From Levilactobacillus namurensis (lineage in GTDB: Bacteria > Bacillota > Bacilli > Lactobacillales > Lactobacillaceae), in assembly GCF_032197885.1 (NCBI RefSeq), contig NZ_CP134159.1:496001-560000 (forward strand): a stretch of DNA of 64,000 nt, written 5' to 3'. A program made the translations under genes and the position numbers. The first letter of the stretch is position 1, and every line of letters starts with the position of its first letter. Shown piece by piece: positions 8,588 to 17,157 of the stretch. The notes beneath the pieces are model-generated. The model was not told the DNA's origin. It saw only the letters and a program-made list of their open reading frames with translations, and ran no database searches.

Positions 8588-9234
8588 TGTCAGTGACGTT
8601 TGAACCAGGCCTATTACGGGCCTACTTTGTAGCGGGGAGCCAAGACGTTCCCGGAAAAGACCTCCGCGTGGTTTTAGCGGAGATGTTACAAGCCGGCATC
8701 ACGGCCTACCAGTTCCGCGATAAGGGCGCCAGCACCCTGACGCCCGCGGAACGACTCGCGTTAGGTCGCGACTTGCGCGACCAGTGCCGGGCGGCCAGCG
8801 TGCCGTTTATCGTCGATGACGACGTCGACATGGCCCTGGCGTTGGACGCGGATGGCGTCCACGTGGGCCAGAGCGACGAACGGATCCAACAGGTCTTGGC
8901 GGCCACGAAAGACCGGCAGATGTTCGTGGGACTGTCCTGTTCGACGTCGGCGGAAGTCGCGGCGGCGAACCAGTTAACGGGCTTAGCCTACATCGGTAGT
9001 GGGCCCATCTACCCCACGGTCTCCAAGGACGATGCCGACCCCGTGATTGGAACGGCGGGCCTGCAGGCCTTGGTGGCCCAGGCCAACGTGCCAATCGTGG
9101 CCATCGGCGGGGTCACCCAAGAGTCGTTGCCGGCGATTGCCCAGACCGGTGCGGCGGGGGTCGCGGTGATCACGCTGCTGACCCGCAACCCGCAACCGGA
9201 ACGCGCGGTTCAGGGGATGCTGGCGGCGTTTTAG
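8587..9234 (+). CDS. thiE: Thiamine-phosphate synthase ThiE
   Basis: 215 residues, TIM barrel. It joins HMP-PP and thiazole phosphate to thiamine phosphate. Visible motifs: YQFRDKGAST, FIVDDDVDMALALDADGVHVGQSD (pyrophosphate/Mg site), LAYIGSGPIYPTVSKDDADPVIG, and IVAIGGVTQESLPAIAQTGAAGVAVIT. The ATG at 8587 overlaps the thiD stop by one base and has GGAGGC eight bases upstream; longer in-frame starts lie inside thiD and are rejected. Last gene of the operon, providing the condensation step for the products of ThiM and ThiD. Confidence 0.95.
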   Translation: MSVTFEPGLLRAYFVAGSQDVPGKDLRVVLAEMLQAGITAYQFRDKGASTLTPAERLALGRDLRDQCRAASVPFIVDDDVDMALALDADGVHVGQSDERIQQVLAATKDRQMFVGLSCSTSAEVAAANQLTGLAYIGSGPIYPTVSKDDADPVIGTAGLQALVAQANVPIVAIGGVTQESLPAIAQTGAAGVAVITLLTRNPQPERAVQGMLAAF

Positions 9235-9319
9235 GCGGCGAGGTGCCGGTGAATTAATTGCTTTTAGCGGGTAAAAAGGTTATCGTATAGGTCATTATGT
9301 TTTTAAAGGAGTTTAATCT

Positions 9320-11245
9320 ATGAGCTTTCTAGAGCTAAAGGATATCCACAAGTCCTACCGGATGAACAAGTCGGAGTTCCCCGTGTTGAAGGGCATCAGC
9401 CTTAAGTTCGACCGCGGCGAGTTCGTGTCGATCTTGGGCGAGTCCGGTGGCGGGAAGACCACTTTGATGAACATCATCGGTGGGTTGGACGCCCAGTATG
9501 AAGGAGACGTGCTGCTCAACGGCCAATCGTTGCGCCAGGCGTCCACCAAGCAACTGGATACTTACCGGCGCCAGACGATTGGGTTTATCTTCCAGAACTT
9601 TAACCTGATTAGCCACTTAAGCATCCTGGATAACGTGATGGTCTCCCTCCAGATGACCAAGCTCAGCCGCAAGGAGCAGCGCGACCGGGCCACGGACCTG
9701 TTGGACCAGGTCGGCTTAAAAGAACACCGGCACAAGCACCCCAACCAACTGTCCGGGGGCCAGAAGCAACGGGTCGCCATCGCGCGGGCGTTAGCGTCGG
9801 ACCCGGACATCATCATCGCCGACGAACCGACCGGGGCGCTGGATTCCCAGAACACGAAGGAAATCTTGGCGTTGATGGACGACATTGCGGCCAGTGGGAA
9901 GTTGGTCATTTGTGTGACCCACTCCCAGGAAGTCGCCGACCACGGGACGCGTATCGTGCACATGGCCGACGGGGTCATCGACCACGATACCGCGCTAAAG
10001 GACCCGTTCCCGGTCAAGGACGGCGCTGAGATGCCGGCCAAACACTTGGGCTTCGGTGCCACGGTCCGAATGGCCTTGCAACATATGCGCTATAACCTGG
10101 GACGCAACCTGCTGATTATTTTCGGGGCCTCCATCGGGATCTTCAGTGTCATCCTGATGCTGGGGCTGGGAAAAGGGGTCAAGGGCTACATTAATCATGA
10201 AATCTATTCGCAGATTAAGCCCACCGCCGTTCAGGTGGCTCAGAAGACCGATAGTGAGAACGTGAAGAAACTCGAGATCAAGGACGCCGACGTGCAGCGA
10301 CTGAAAAAGCTGTCCCACGTGAAGAAGGTCCAACCGGGCTTCTTCACTCAGGGGGCCCAGGTCCAGAGTAACGGGACCACCTCAACGGCGCAGTTGGTCC
10401 AGACGGTCAGTGACCAGTTGCTGGCTAAGAGTGTCAAGAAGGGTACCCGACCAGCGACCGGTGAAGTCATGCTGGGTAAGGCCTTCGCCCAGAAGTTCAA
10501 TAAGAAGCACCCGTACCGCCTGATTGGTAAGAAGGTCAAGGTCTCGTTGACGGCGATGGATCAACACCATTTGCCAGTCGTGATGACCAAGACGCTTAAG
10601 GTCAGCGGGGTCAGTGACGGGAGCGGCGGTCAGGTTCAGACCAACCTCCAGACCATCAAGAACATGTACCAGAGCAAGGACTTGACCTTCCGGGCCAACT
10701 TCGCGACGGTCATGATCGATTCCTTGAGCAACGTCACGAAGGTTCAGGATAAGATCCGGACGTTGAAGAACAGTGACGGCAAGGCCCAGTATCAACTGAC
10801 GGGGGCGGGCGCCATCGTCTCGACGCTGAACACCTACATCCAGTTGGCGTTCTACGTCTTGGCTGCGATTGCCGGCATCTCGCTGTTAGTCTCCGCCATC
10901 ATGATCATCGTGGTGCTGTACATCAGCGTCTCCGAGCGGACCAAGGAAATCGGGATTCTGCGGGCGTTAGGGGTCCGGAAGCGCGACGTCAAGAATCTGT
11001 TCCTGTCGGAAGCCTTCTTCCTGGGACTCTTCTCTAGTATCCTGGCATTAGTCTTTACCGAACTGGTCGCACTCTTCGCGAATAGCATCGCGAATAAGTA
11101 CATCGGCTACGCCATCGTTTCCGTGACGGGCAATTACCTGGTCTTCGGCATCGTGGTCTCCGTAGTGATCAGTCTGATTGCGGCCCTGGCACCGTCTAGT
11201 CGGGCGGCTAAGCTGGATCCAATCGAAGCCTTAGCTTACGAATAA
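9320..11245 (+). CDS. MacB-type ABC transporter, fused ATPase and FtsX-like permease
   Basis: 641 residues with both halves in one chain. The ATPase (about residues 1-225) has Walker A GESGGGKTT, Q-loop FIFQNFNLI, signature LSGGQKQRVAIARAL, Walker B IIIADEPTGALD and the switch His in VTHSQ. The permease follows with one transmembrane segment at about residues 262-285, a large extracytoplasmic domain (about 290-500) and three C-terminal segments with the FtsX-type SERTKEIGILRALGVRKRDV motif. Such transporters extrude peptides, antimicrobials or lipoproteins, or act as mechanotransmitters; the substrate is not deducible here. The start has AAAGGAG nine bases upstream. It is a single gene with its own terminator; no regulator or membrane-fusion partner is adjacent. 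Confidence 0.9.
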   Translation: MSFLELKDIHKSYRMNKSEFPVLKGISLKFDRGEFVSILGESGGGKTTLMNIIGGLDAQYEGDVLLNGQSLRQASTKQLDTYRRQTIGFIFQNFNLISHLSILDNVMVSLQMTKLSRKEQRDRATDLLDQVGLKEHRHKHPNQLSGGQKQRVAIARALASDPDIIIADEPTGALDSQNTKEILALMDDIAASGKLVICVTHSQEVADHGTRIVHMADGVIDHDTALKDPFPVKDGAEMPAKHLGFGATVRMALQHMRYNLGRNLLIIFGASIGIFSVILMLGLGKGVKGYINHEIYSQIKPTAVQVAQKTDSENVKKLEIKDADVQRLKKLSHVKKVQPGFFTQGAQVQSNGTTSTAQLVQTVSDQLLAKSVKKGTRPATGEVMLGKAFAQKFNKKHPYRLIGKKVKVSLTAMDQHHLPVVMTKTLKVSGVSDGSGGQVQTNLQTIKNMYQSKDLTFRANFATVMIDSLSNVTKVQDKIRTLKNSDGKAQYQLTGAGAIVSTLNTYIQLAFYVLAAIAGISLLVSAIMIIVVLYISVSERTKEIGILRALGVRKRDVKNLFLSEAFFLGLFSSILALVFTELVALFANSIANKYIGYAIVSVTGNYLVFGIVVSVVISLIAALAPSSRAAKLDPIEALAYE

Positions 11246-11257
11246 GCATGCGTTACC

Positions 11258-11295
11258 AAAAGCCTTGAGGGGCAGGACTCCTCAAGGCTTTTTTA
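11258..11295 (+). terminator. Terminator of the MacB-type transporter gene
   Basis: AAAAGCCTTGAGG pairs with CCTCAAGGCTTTT, with a short loop and a run of six T, 15 bases after the stop codon. Confidence 0.9.
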
Positions 11296-11718
11296 ACGTG
11301 GTTTAAGGGCATATCGTAACGGTTCAGTAAAAGTGTCACCTCAAAAAGTAAGCGAAAAAACAACCAATCACGCCACAAGATAGGTACGGTGGCGTGATTG
11401 GCTACGGTGTTATAAATGAGAAGTCAGGATGACTAAACCCGGCTTTACAAGTACATAGTAGCATGAAACCGATTCATTGCCAATTAACTTGGCTCGCTAA
11501 AAATCGGCCCACGAGAACGGCTAGACAATTAAATCTTGCACAAACTGGTTTAGGGAATGAAACGGCTGATGGCTGGCTGATTAAGGGCCTGATGAACCGC
11601 TAAAAGGTCGTGACGGGGGTTGGTTAAGTGACCGGTGAAACCAGTGCCAGATTCGGATTCAGAGCGGGCGACCGAAAATTCTGGGGGTGTTCCCGTGTTC
11701 CCTGTGCGAGGAGCGTGC
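11296..11718. other. Intergenic stretch with one strong hairpin
   Basis: No gene is seen. A perfect 13-bp hairpin lies at 11367-11404 (CCAATCACGCCAC with its complement). Its flanking A-run on the plus strand becomes TTGTTTTTT on the minus strand, so it looks like a terminator for minus-strand transcription coming from the secreted-protein gene or from antisense transcription of the candidate RNA to its right. Confidence 0.5.
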
Positions 11719-12036
11719 TAGAATGGAAGAGTTGTGGTCAGCTCACCGGCGGTTATCTGGAAGCTGGCGACACCCCCCCGGTCACAGATTCCGCCTAAGT
11801 GGGCGGGCCGTTCGAACCGGGGCTGACCACAAGCTGGTCTTGGTAACGTTGATCAAGTTGTCGTCTGTGTGGCCGACCGTTCACCGGGAAGGGGCGGCCA
11901 GGTGTGAAGACCAGATTGTGGGACGCCTGGTGGTGGGAAACCATCCACCACTAGACGGGAAATCACGTCGGGATAACGGGATTTCTACGACGAACCGCCG
12001 CAGGGCTCAGGGATTGAGTGCTGCGGCGGTTTTTTG
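11719..12036 (+). ncRNA. Candidate standalone structured RNA, about 310 nt, unclassified
   Basis: An extended -10 element (TGCTAGAAT, hexamer 11719-11724) is followed by GC-rich sequence without a convincing ORF and then by a strong plus-strand terminator at 11993-12036. Internal helices are visible: GTGGTCAGC at 11734-11742 with GCTGACCAC at 11822-11830; a GAAA-capped GGTGG/CCACC hairpin near 11928-11953; GAAATC at 11959 with GATTTC at 11980. The next gene downstream is on the opposite strand, so this is not a leader. It lacks RNase P, tmRNA and T-box hallmarks. The -35 region is weak, so the call is tentative. Confidence 0.45.
11993..12036 (+). terminator. Strong plus-strand terminator
   Basis: AACCGCCGCAG pairs with CTGCGGCGGTT (11 bp) followed by TTTTTT. 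The T-run is on the plus strand, whereas the nearest gene to the right runs on the minus strand, so it ends a transcript coming from 11.7 kb. Confidence 0.8.
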
Positions 12037-12039
12037 TGG

Positions 12040-13122
12040 TTAGTAAGTCTTTTGCGTCGTCTTCATCACTTGGGCGGATCGGTTGGTTAAGAGGTAGCCG
12101 GTGCCGTTGCTGGTGAACTGGAGTCCTTCGAACTCACGACGGCCGTTGAAGTTGGCGGCTTCGACTTGGCGAGCTTTGAGGTGCCCCAGTTTATTGACGG
12201 GGATGGAGGCGATACTGCCATCGCTGACGAAGTAGAGCCGGTTACGCTTGGGATTGTAAGCCAACGATTGGTTTTTGGTTCCGGGGCGGTGCCGGAGACC
12301 CTGCATGATTAAGTGAAACTTGACGGATTTTTGACCAATTTTTCCTTGGTAGAGTTTAACGGTGCCCTTAGGTGCCCAGCCGCCGTTAGAGTAGGTGTAG
12401 AAGTAGGCGTTACCGTGTTTGTCAAACGTTAAATTTTCCCCCATTGGAACGGTATGCTTTAAGGTGAAGTTGATGCGTTTGATGGGCTTGAGGGTCCTGG
12501 TACTGACCTGCTGAACGTTACTATGAACGGCCTTGGCGCCTACAAACCAAAGCTGGTGGTTCTTGGGGTTCAAGGCTAGCGACTGACCGTGACCGCAAGC
12601 AAACGTGGGGCCGATATGGATGTGCTTTAAGATTTGGCGGTCTTTAGGCGATAAGGACTGGGTCGCGTGATCTGCGCCAGCGGTGGCCAGTGCAGCGACA
12701 TGTTGGCCCGTGATTCCCAGTCGCTTAAGAGCGGCGAGGTCGTACTTGGCGATGAATCCCCGGTTGGCGTGATTGGTACTTAAGATGTAGAGGGTCTTGC
12801 CATTGGGGGTTAACACCATGCTTTGCGGGTTACGCCAGTTCTTAGCCGAGCGGTCGTAGCCTGAGGGGAGGAGAAAGTTAGTCTTGAAGGTGGCACGTTT
12901 GCCCCGGGTACTGGTAACCGTTGAGCCCGTTCCTGTAAAGGCGTAACGCTTAACGAAAAGGTTACGGTTATTGACGGTTGAATAGCGCGAAACGTTATAG
13001 GCCCGCAAGGCGTTACCGGATTGCGTGTAGGTCTTGACCGCGGCTGTTGCGGTGGTGCCGCTTAAGTACAGGGCGCCAGCCAGGGTCGCGGTTAACCAGG
13101 CCAGCTTGATGAGATGTTGCAT
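12040..13122 (-). CDS. Secreted protein with propeller-like repeats, function unknown
   Basis: 360 residues with a clear signal peptide (LAWLTATLAGALYLSGTTATAA). The mature part contains recurrent beta-propeller-like blades such as NPQSMVLTPNGKTLYILSTN, GQSLALNPKNHQLWFVG, MGENLTFDKHGNAYFYT, NQSLAYNPKRNRLYFVSD and FEGLQFTSNGTGYLLTN. These resemble NHL/YncE-like repeats, suggesting an extracellular binding role. No LPXTG or transmembrane anchor is visible at the C-terminus. The ribosome binding site GGAG lies about ten bases before the ATG. It is monocistronic. Related proteins are common in lactobacilli but uncharacterised; the function remains open. Confidence 0.75.
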   Translation of the reverse strand: MQHLIKLAWLTATLAGALYLSGTTATAAVKTYTQSGNALRAYNVSRYSTVNNRNLFVKRYAFTGTGSTVTSTRGKRATFKTNFLLPSGYDRSAKNWRNPQSMVLTPNGKTLYILSTNHANRGFIAKYDLAALKRLGITGQHVAALATAGADHATQSLSPKDRQILKHIHIGPTFACGHGQSLALNPKNHQLWFVGAKAVHSNVQQVSTRTLKPIKRINFTLKHTVPMGENLTFDKHGNAYFYTYSNGGWAPKGTVKLYQGKIGQKSVKFHLIMQGLRHRPGTKNQSLAYNPKRNRLYFVSDGSIASIPVNKLGHLKARQVEAANFNGRREFEGLQFTSNGTGYLLTNRSAQVMKTTQKTY

Positions 13123-13414
13123 TGATCATCGTCTCCTAGAAATAATTTATGTGCTTCTTTAGTTATACCACAACCTAAAAATTTAATTGTGGCAATCGGG
13201 GCGCCGATTTGCAGAAAAAGCGCTTCCAGAGGTGCGGGTAGCGATTCCTAATGGTTCACCAACCGTTGGAGGTTATACGAATAATTTAATATTTAGACCC
13301 CTGGATATACGGTTTTACCTGCCAATCCCAGCGGTTCGCGGTGAGCGGGGAGATCCGCTAAACTGGTCTCGACCATAGCGCTATGGATCATCAGATCAAA
13401 GGATGGTTCAAAAA

Positions 13415-13966
13415 ATGACGAACAATACCGATGCCGTTGCGTATGCTTTTCTCTTCAGTGGGGACCACGAACAGATTATTTATGGTGCCCTGAGTCGCTT
13501 ACACCTCTCGCCAGTCCACGCTGACTTTGACGACTACGTGCAGGAGTGCCGCTTGGCGTTTCCCGCCATCTACCGGGCCTTTCCGGAGGACCCGCAGACC
13601 AAGCCCCACCAGTTCTTAGCCTACGCCCAGCTAGCCCTGTACCGTCGAATCCTGGACCAGTTGCGGAAGGCTTGGCGCCACCAGGACCACCAGGAGACGG
13701 GCGACCCCGAGCTTGCGTTGGCGGCGGTCCCCGTTGCCGAACGCTTAGAGGACCTGGTCCACGCCCGGCAGTACCGTCTGCGGCTCCTACAGGTGGTGGG
13801 AACCACCGGGACATTGGGTGAATGGCGGTATCTAGTGGGCACGTTGATCGACCACCGGAGCGCTGCCGAGCTCGCAACCCACCATGGGGTCAGTCGCCAG
13901 ACCGTTTACCGTTGGCGGCGGGCCCTCTTACGCCGAGTGACCCAAGAGTTTTTCGATCAATTTTAA
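13415..13966 (+). CDS. Sigma-70 family (ComX/SigH-like) sigma factor
   Basis: 183 residues. The first half has a region 2-like helix set (DDYVQECRLAFPAIYRAF ... FLAYAQLALYRRILDQLRKAWR). The C-terminal region 4-like helix-turn-helix reads AAELATHHGVSRQTVYRWRRALLRR. Length and organisation match the alternative sigma factors called ComX/SigX in lactobacilli. The ATG at 13415 was preferred over 13403 because AAGGATGG then sits at a usable distance. It is followed within 110 bases by two tiny DUF1659 and DUF2922 genes, an arrangement repeatedly found with this sigma type. Promoter specificity, and whether it controls competence genes, cannot be told from the sequence. Confidence 0.75.
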   Translation: MTNNTDAVAYAFLFSGDHEQIIYGALSRLHLSPVHADFDDYVQECRLAFPAIYRAFPEDPQTKPHQFLAYAQLALYRRILDQLRKAWRHQDHQETGDPELALAAVPVAERLEDLVHARQYRLRLLQVVGTTGTLGEWRYLVGTLIDHRSAAELATHHGVSRQTVYRWRRALLRRVTQEFFDQF

Positions 13967-14071
13967 AAATGTGGGGACAAGGGGTGACAAACGTCCCGTG
14001 GATTTCGTTAGTAGGCATGTAAGGGTTGGCCAACCGACTTACACACTACGGATTCGAGAGGAGATTCACCC

Positions 14072-14269
14072 ATGCAAAGTACTTGGAAGAAGACCACCAT
14101 CACGTTCAACCTGGGCACCGATCCGCAACACCCCATTCGCATCACGCTGGCTAACGGGATTGCGAACCCCACGCCCGAAGCTGTTGAGACGTTTGGCGGC
14201 TATCTCGCCACTTTGACCGGCCTGCCGTTCCAACACGCGGCGGTCACCACGCAAAATGACGTTGCCTAG
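14072..14269 (+). CDS. DUF1659 family small protein
   Basis: 65 residues, beginning with STWKKTTITFNL and containing NPTPEAVETFGGYLATLTGL, the pattern of DUF1659. A GAGGAGA ribosome binding site lies eight bases before the ATG. It precedes the DUF2922 gene by 22 bases and follows the sigma factor gene, forming a three-gene unit. The biochemical role is unknown; family members are small soluble proteins. Confidence 0.75.
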   Translation: MQSTWKKTTITFNLGTDPQHPIRITLANGIANPTPEAVETFGGYLATLTGLPFQHAAVTTQNDVA

Positions 14270-14291
14270 GGCCTAACGAAAGGAAGATTCC

Positions 14292-14528
14292 ATGAAAACT
14301 TTAGAAATGAGCTTCAAGAGTGCCGACACCCGAATCAAGTACCTGCGGTTGAAATACGTCAACGAAACCTTGAGTGCCGAAGACGTCCAGGAGACCATGT
14401 TGAAGATGGCAGCGGCCAAGCTGTTCGCCAAGGGCGACGTGGCCCTCTACGACCAACCCGTCGCGGCCAACATCGTTGAGACCACTAAGACCCCGTTCCC
14501 AGCGGCGGAGGCGGTACCAGCCGCTTAA
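14292..14528 (+). CDS. DUF2922 family small protein
   Basis: 78 residues. The opening KTLEMSFKSADTRIKYLRL followed by LSAEDVQETMLKMAAAKLF matches the beta-hairpin/helix pattern of DUF2922, usually encoded directly after DUF1659. The ribosome binding site AAAGGAAG is well placed. It has an Ala/Pro-rich tail. The gene ends 60 bases before a terminator shared with the convergent lysR. Function unknown. Confidence 0.75.
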   Translation: MKTLEMSFKSADTRIKYLRLKYVNETLSAEDVQETMLKMAAAKLFAKGDVALYDQPVAANIVETTKTPFPAAEAVPAA

Positions 14529-14588
14529 CGTTGGCGGTCTAGAAATTAAGTCCGTAAGTCAGATCAGAAATATCGCGACACAACCGAG

Positions 14589-14622
14589 AAAGTCGGTCAT
14601 CCTGGGGATGGCCGACTTTTTT
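14589..14622. terminator. Terminator between DUF2922 gene and lysR
   Basis: AAAGTCGG(T)CATCC pairs with GGATGGCCGACTTT, followed by six T on the plus strand; a shorter TTTC on the minus strand may serve the convergent lysR. Confidence 0.85.
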
Positions 14623-14624
14623 CG

Positions 14625-15533
14625 TTAACTCATATGGGGGTGGTGCAAGATTTTGTCTGGATAATGCTGGGTCACGTAGCTGGTGATGGCCTTGATCATT
14701 TTAGCGGTCGATGGCGCCTTGGCCTGTTCACTGTTGACCACCAGGCAGATGGTCCGGTAGAAGCGGGTGTCGAACGGGTAGACGTTGACGTCCCCGCTGA
14801 TGCGCTCGAGGGCCAGTTCCGGTAAGATGCCCATGCCCATGCCGGCTTCGACCATGGCCAGGATCGATTGGTCGTCGATGGAGAAGCGCAGGGCGTTGGG
14901 TTGAATCTGGTAGTGGTCCAAGGCGGCCTTGGTGTCCTTGTCGTAGTCGCCGCGTTGGAGGATGAAGTTCTGGTCGACCAGGTCGGCCGCGGTGACCGTG
15001 GTCCGGTTGGCGGGGATGAAGTCGGTCGGTGTGATGCAGTAGATTTCGTCCTTGATCAGTGGTAGGACCGTCAGCTTTTCGGTCACCGGTAACGCGGAGA
15101 AGCCCAGGTCGAGGCGGCCGGTCTTGACCGCCGAGGCGATGCTACTGAAGTCGGCCTGTTCGACGTTGATGGCGATTTTGGGATAGTCTTGTTTGAAGTT
15201 TTGAATGATGGGGGGCAGCCAGTTGATGCAGACTGACGAGAAAGCGCCCAGCCGCACGGACCCAGCGTTGAGCCCCTTGATGTTTGCGGCGGCTTGTTCC
15301 AGCCGGTCCTCAGCGTTGACGATGTCCTGGATCAGGGGCTGGATGGCCTGGCCGTCCGGGGTCAGTTCGACGCCCGAGCGACTGCGGATGAAGAGGGTGA
15401 AGCCCAATTCCTTTTCCAGTTGGTTGACGGAATGGCTGATGGCCGACGGGGTCACGTTTAGGACCTGCGCTGCCCGGTAAAACGTATGCTCTTGAATAAT
15501 GGCCTGAAAGACACGGTAGGCAAAGGGAAGCAC
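14625..15533 (-). CDS. LysR family transcriptional regulator
   Basis: 302 residues. The N-terminal winged helix-turn-helix reads FYRAAQVLNVTPSAISHSVNQLEKELGFTLFIR, followed by a linker helix and a periplasmic-binding-like effector domain (from about residue 90). The GTG at 15533 was chosen because GGAGGT lies seven bases upstream and the protein then starts LPFAYRVFQAI; the longer reading to 15548 overlaps the ribosome binding site. A TGAA-N5-TTCA dyad at 15552-15564 lies directly upstream of its ribosome binding site, and an identical 18-base copy lies ahead of the aminotransferase gene at 18.0 kb. It probably autoregulates and controls that gene; the effector is unknown. Confidence 0.9.
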   Translation of the reverse strand: MLPFAYRVFQAIIQEHTFYRAAQVLNVTPSAISHSVNQLEKELGFTLFIRSRSGVELTPDGQAIQPLIQDIVNAEDRLEQAAANIKGLNAGSVRLGAFSSVCINWLPPIIQNFKQDYPKIAINVEQADFSSIASAVKTGRLDLGFSALPVTEKLTVLPLIKDEIYCITPTDFIPANRTTVTAADLVDQNFILQRGDYDKDTKAALDHYQIQPNALRFSIDDQSILAMVEAGMGMGILPELALERISGDVNVYPFDTRFYRTICLVVNSEQAKAPSTAKMIKAITSYVTQHYPDKILHHPHMS

Positions 15534-15548
15534 GGGTAACACCTCCAA

Positions 15549-15566
15549 AGTTGAATAAAGTTCATG
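15549..15566. promoter_or_regulatory. Probable LysR box (copy 1)
   Basis: AGTTGAATAAAGTTCATG contains the T-N11-A-type dyad TGAATAAAGTTCA. It lies directly upstream of the lysR ribosome binding site and is repeated exactly at 17892-17909. Confidence 0.6.
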
Positions 15567-15930
15567 TAAAAGTAGAAAAGATGAATTCGACTAGAAGTAT
15601 AGCATATGCGGGCCGGAGATGGTATGGAAGAGCGGGCGGCATGGGTGAAAATGGCGTGTGAAGTAACAATCTAAAGTGTAGCTGTCGGATGGTACCTAAT
15701 GAGACAAACTTGGCTGGCCTTTTTTTCGGAAACATAACGAATTTGTGGGGCAGGATGTACTTGGTAAATGAGACGCTATCGAAAGCATAGGTCTATGGGT
15801 GAAACCAAGATGGCCCGCTAAATTAATGTGATCAACAACTTGGATGAAACGGCTAGCTATTGATTGACGAATGGTAGGCGGGTCAGTTATTCTTATTAAG
15901 AACGAAAAAACGTTTTTAAAGGAGAAATAA
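15567..15930. other. Intergenic region between lysR and the RloA-like gene
   Basis: No gene is seen. The first 50 bases resemble those following the second LysR box at 17.9 kb. Close to the RloA-like start is AACGAAAAAACGTTTTT, a short dyad that could be an operator, then AAAGGAGAAATA as ribosome binding site. Confidence 0.4.
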
Positions 15931-17157
15931 ATGCTGGTAGATTTTAAGGTTAAAAACTATAGATCTTTTAAAAATGAGCAAGAATTTTCGATGGAGACAG
16001 GTAAACGGTTAAGAAAGTATCAGAAGAGCAATACGATTTCGGTCATGGGTGAGCGAATGCTGAAATCGGCGTTATTGTTTGGCGCCAATGCAAATGGAAA
16101 AACGAATCTCATCAAAGCCTTGTTAATGCTTAAGAGTTTAGTGATGGTACCGACTAAAAATGCCCTGCAGCCGTTGAATACGGATACCTTTGGCTACAAC
16201 CAGGAAGCGACCCGTTTTGAGATTACGTTTATCAAACATTCCAATAAGTACACCTATTTTTTGACATATGATAAGGAACATGTTCTCCAGGAGAAGTTGT
16301 TGGTTAATGGTGTTGCAATTTTTGAAAGAAATGAGCAACACTTCGATCTGATGCCCTCACAATTGGTGCCTTTGAAGGATAACATCAGAAAAAATCAGTT
16401 ATTACTGTACTTCGCGCAACAAAACAATGAAAAAAATTCCAAAGAAGCCTTCGAGTGGTTTTCTGAAGATTTAGTATATGTTGATACAGACAGAATTAGA
16501 AACGATAGATTTAAATTACTTGAAAACGAGGACTTTAAAAAGCGTTTTCTTAACTTCTTGAAAGCCGCCGATTTTAACATTGTGGATGTTGAGGTCAGAG
16601 AAAAGAAGGAAGAAATTCCTGATCTAGGATATCTATTTAAGCAGTTAAATGACAATGGTGACGGCGATATAGATGATGCGAGAACCGTGCAAAATGTATC
16701 GTACGAGGTTTATTCAACGCACAAGGCGGAACATGGTCATTTTTCAGTGTACTTTGGGAATGAAAGCACCGGTACAAAAGTCTTCATGTTTTTAGCACTC
16801 TACATTTTGAACAATACCAATAAAACGTTGCTTATTGACGAGTTTGACAGGTCCTATCATTTGGAATTAGCGAAAGCTCTTTTGAAGCTGATCAATCATG
16901 AAAAGCAAACCAATCAGTTCGTTTTAACCACCCATGAATTGTCCTTGATGGATACAAATTTACGACAAGATCAAATATGGTTCGCTGAAAAAAATCGGTT
17001 TGGTGAAACTGAGTTATTTAGCGTATTTGACTTTGACGATGTGGGGTTGAAGCGTAGTGACTTCAATTATAAAAAGCGGTATTTAGAGGGTCGGTACGGC
17101 GCAACACAAATGGTTAATACGGATTTGTTGTTGGAGGTGCTGGACTCAAATGAGTAG
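15931..17157 (+). CDS. AAA15-type ATPase, RloA / AbiLi-like defence protein
   Basis: 408 residues, SMC/RecF-type ABC ATPase. Walker A GANANGKT is at residues 51-58, the signature-like segment NESTGTKVFMFLALYIL precedes the Walker B LLIDEFD near residue 305, and the H-loop is in VLTTHELSLMD. Its start overlaps nothing; AAAGGAG precedes the ATG. It overlaps the next gene, a RloB homologue, by eight bases (ATGAGTAG). AAA15 plus RloB pairs are the AbiL-type phage abortive infection systems and are architecturally related to PARIS (AriA/AriB). Codon use is AT-rich compared with the flanking lysR and aminotransferase, consistent with horizontal acquisition. Defence activity is inferred from family and pairing. 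Confidence 0.8.
   Translation: MLVDFKVKNYRSFKNEQEFSMETGKRLRKYQKSNTISVMGERMLKSALLFGANANGKTNLIKALLMLKSLVMVPTKNALQPLNTDTFGYNQEATRFEITFIKHSNKYTYFLTYDKEHVLQEKLLVNGVAIFERNEQHFDLMPSQLVPLKDNIRKNQLLLYFAQQNNEKNSKEAFEWFSEDLVYVDTDRIRNDRFKLLENEDFKKRFLNFLKAADFNIVDVEVREKKEEIPDLGYLFKQLNDNGDGDIDDARTVQNVSYEVYSTHKAEHGHFSVYFGNESTGTKVFMFLALYILNNTNKTLLIDEFDRSYHLELAKALLKLINHEKQTNQFVLTTHELSLMDTNLRQDQIWFAEKNRFGETELFSVFDFDDVGLKRSDFNYKKRYLEGRYGATQMVNTDLLLEVLDSNE

Noticed and set aside
11719..12036. RNase P RNA, tmRNA or cobalamin riboswitch
   Set aside because: The GAGGAAAGTCC and ACAGAAA landmarks of RNase P, the tRNA-like end of tmRNA and the B12 box are all absent.
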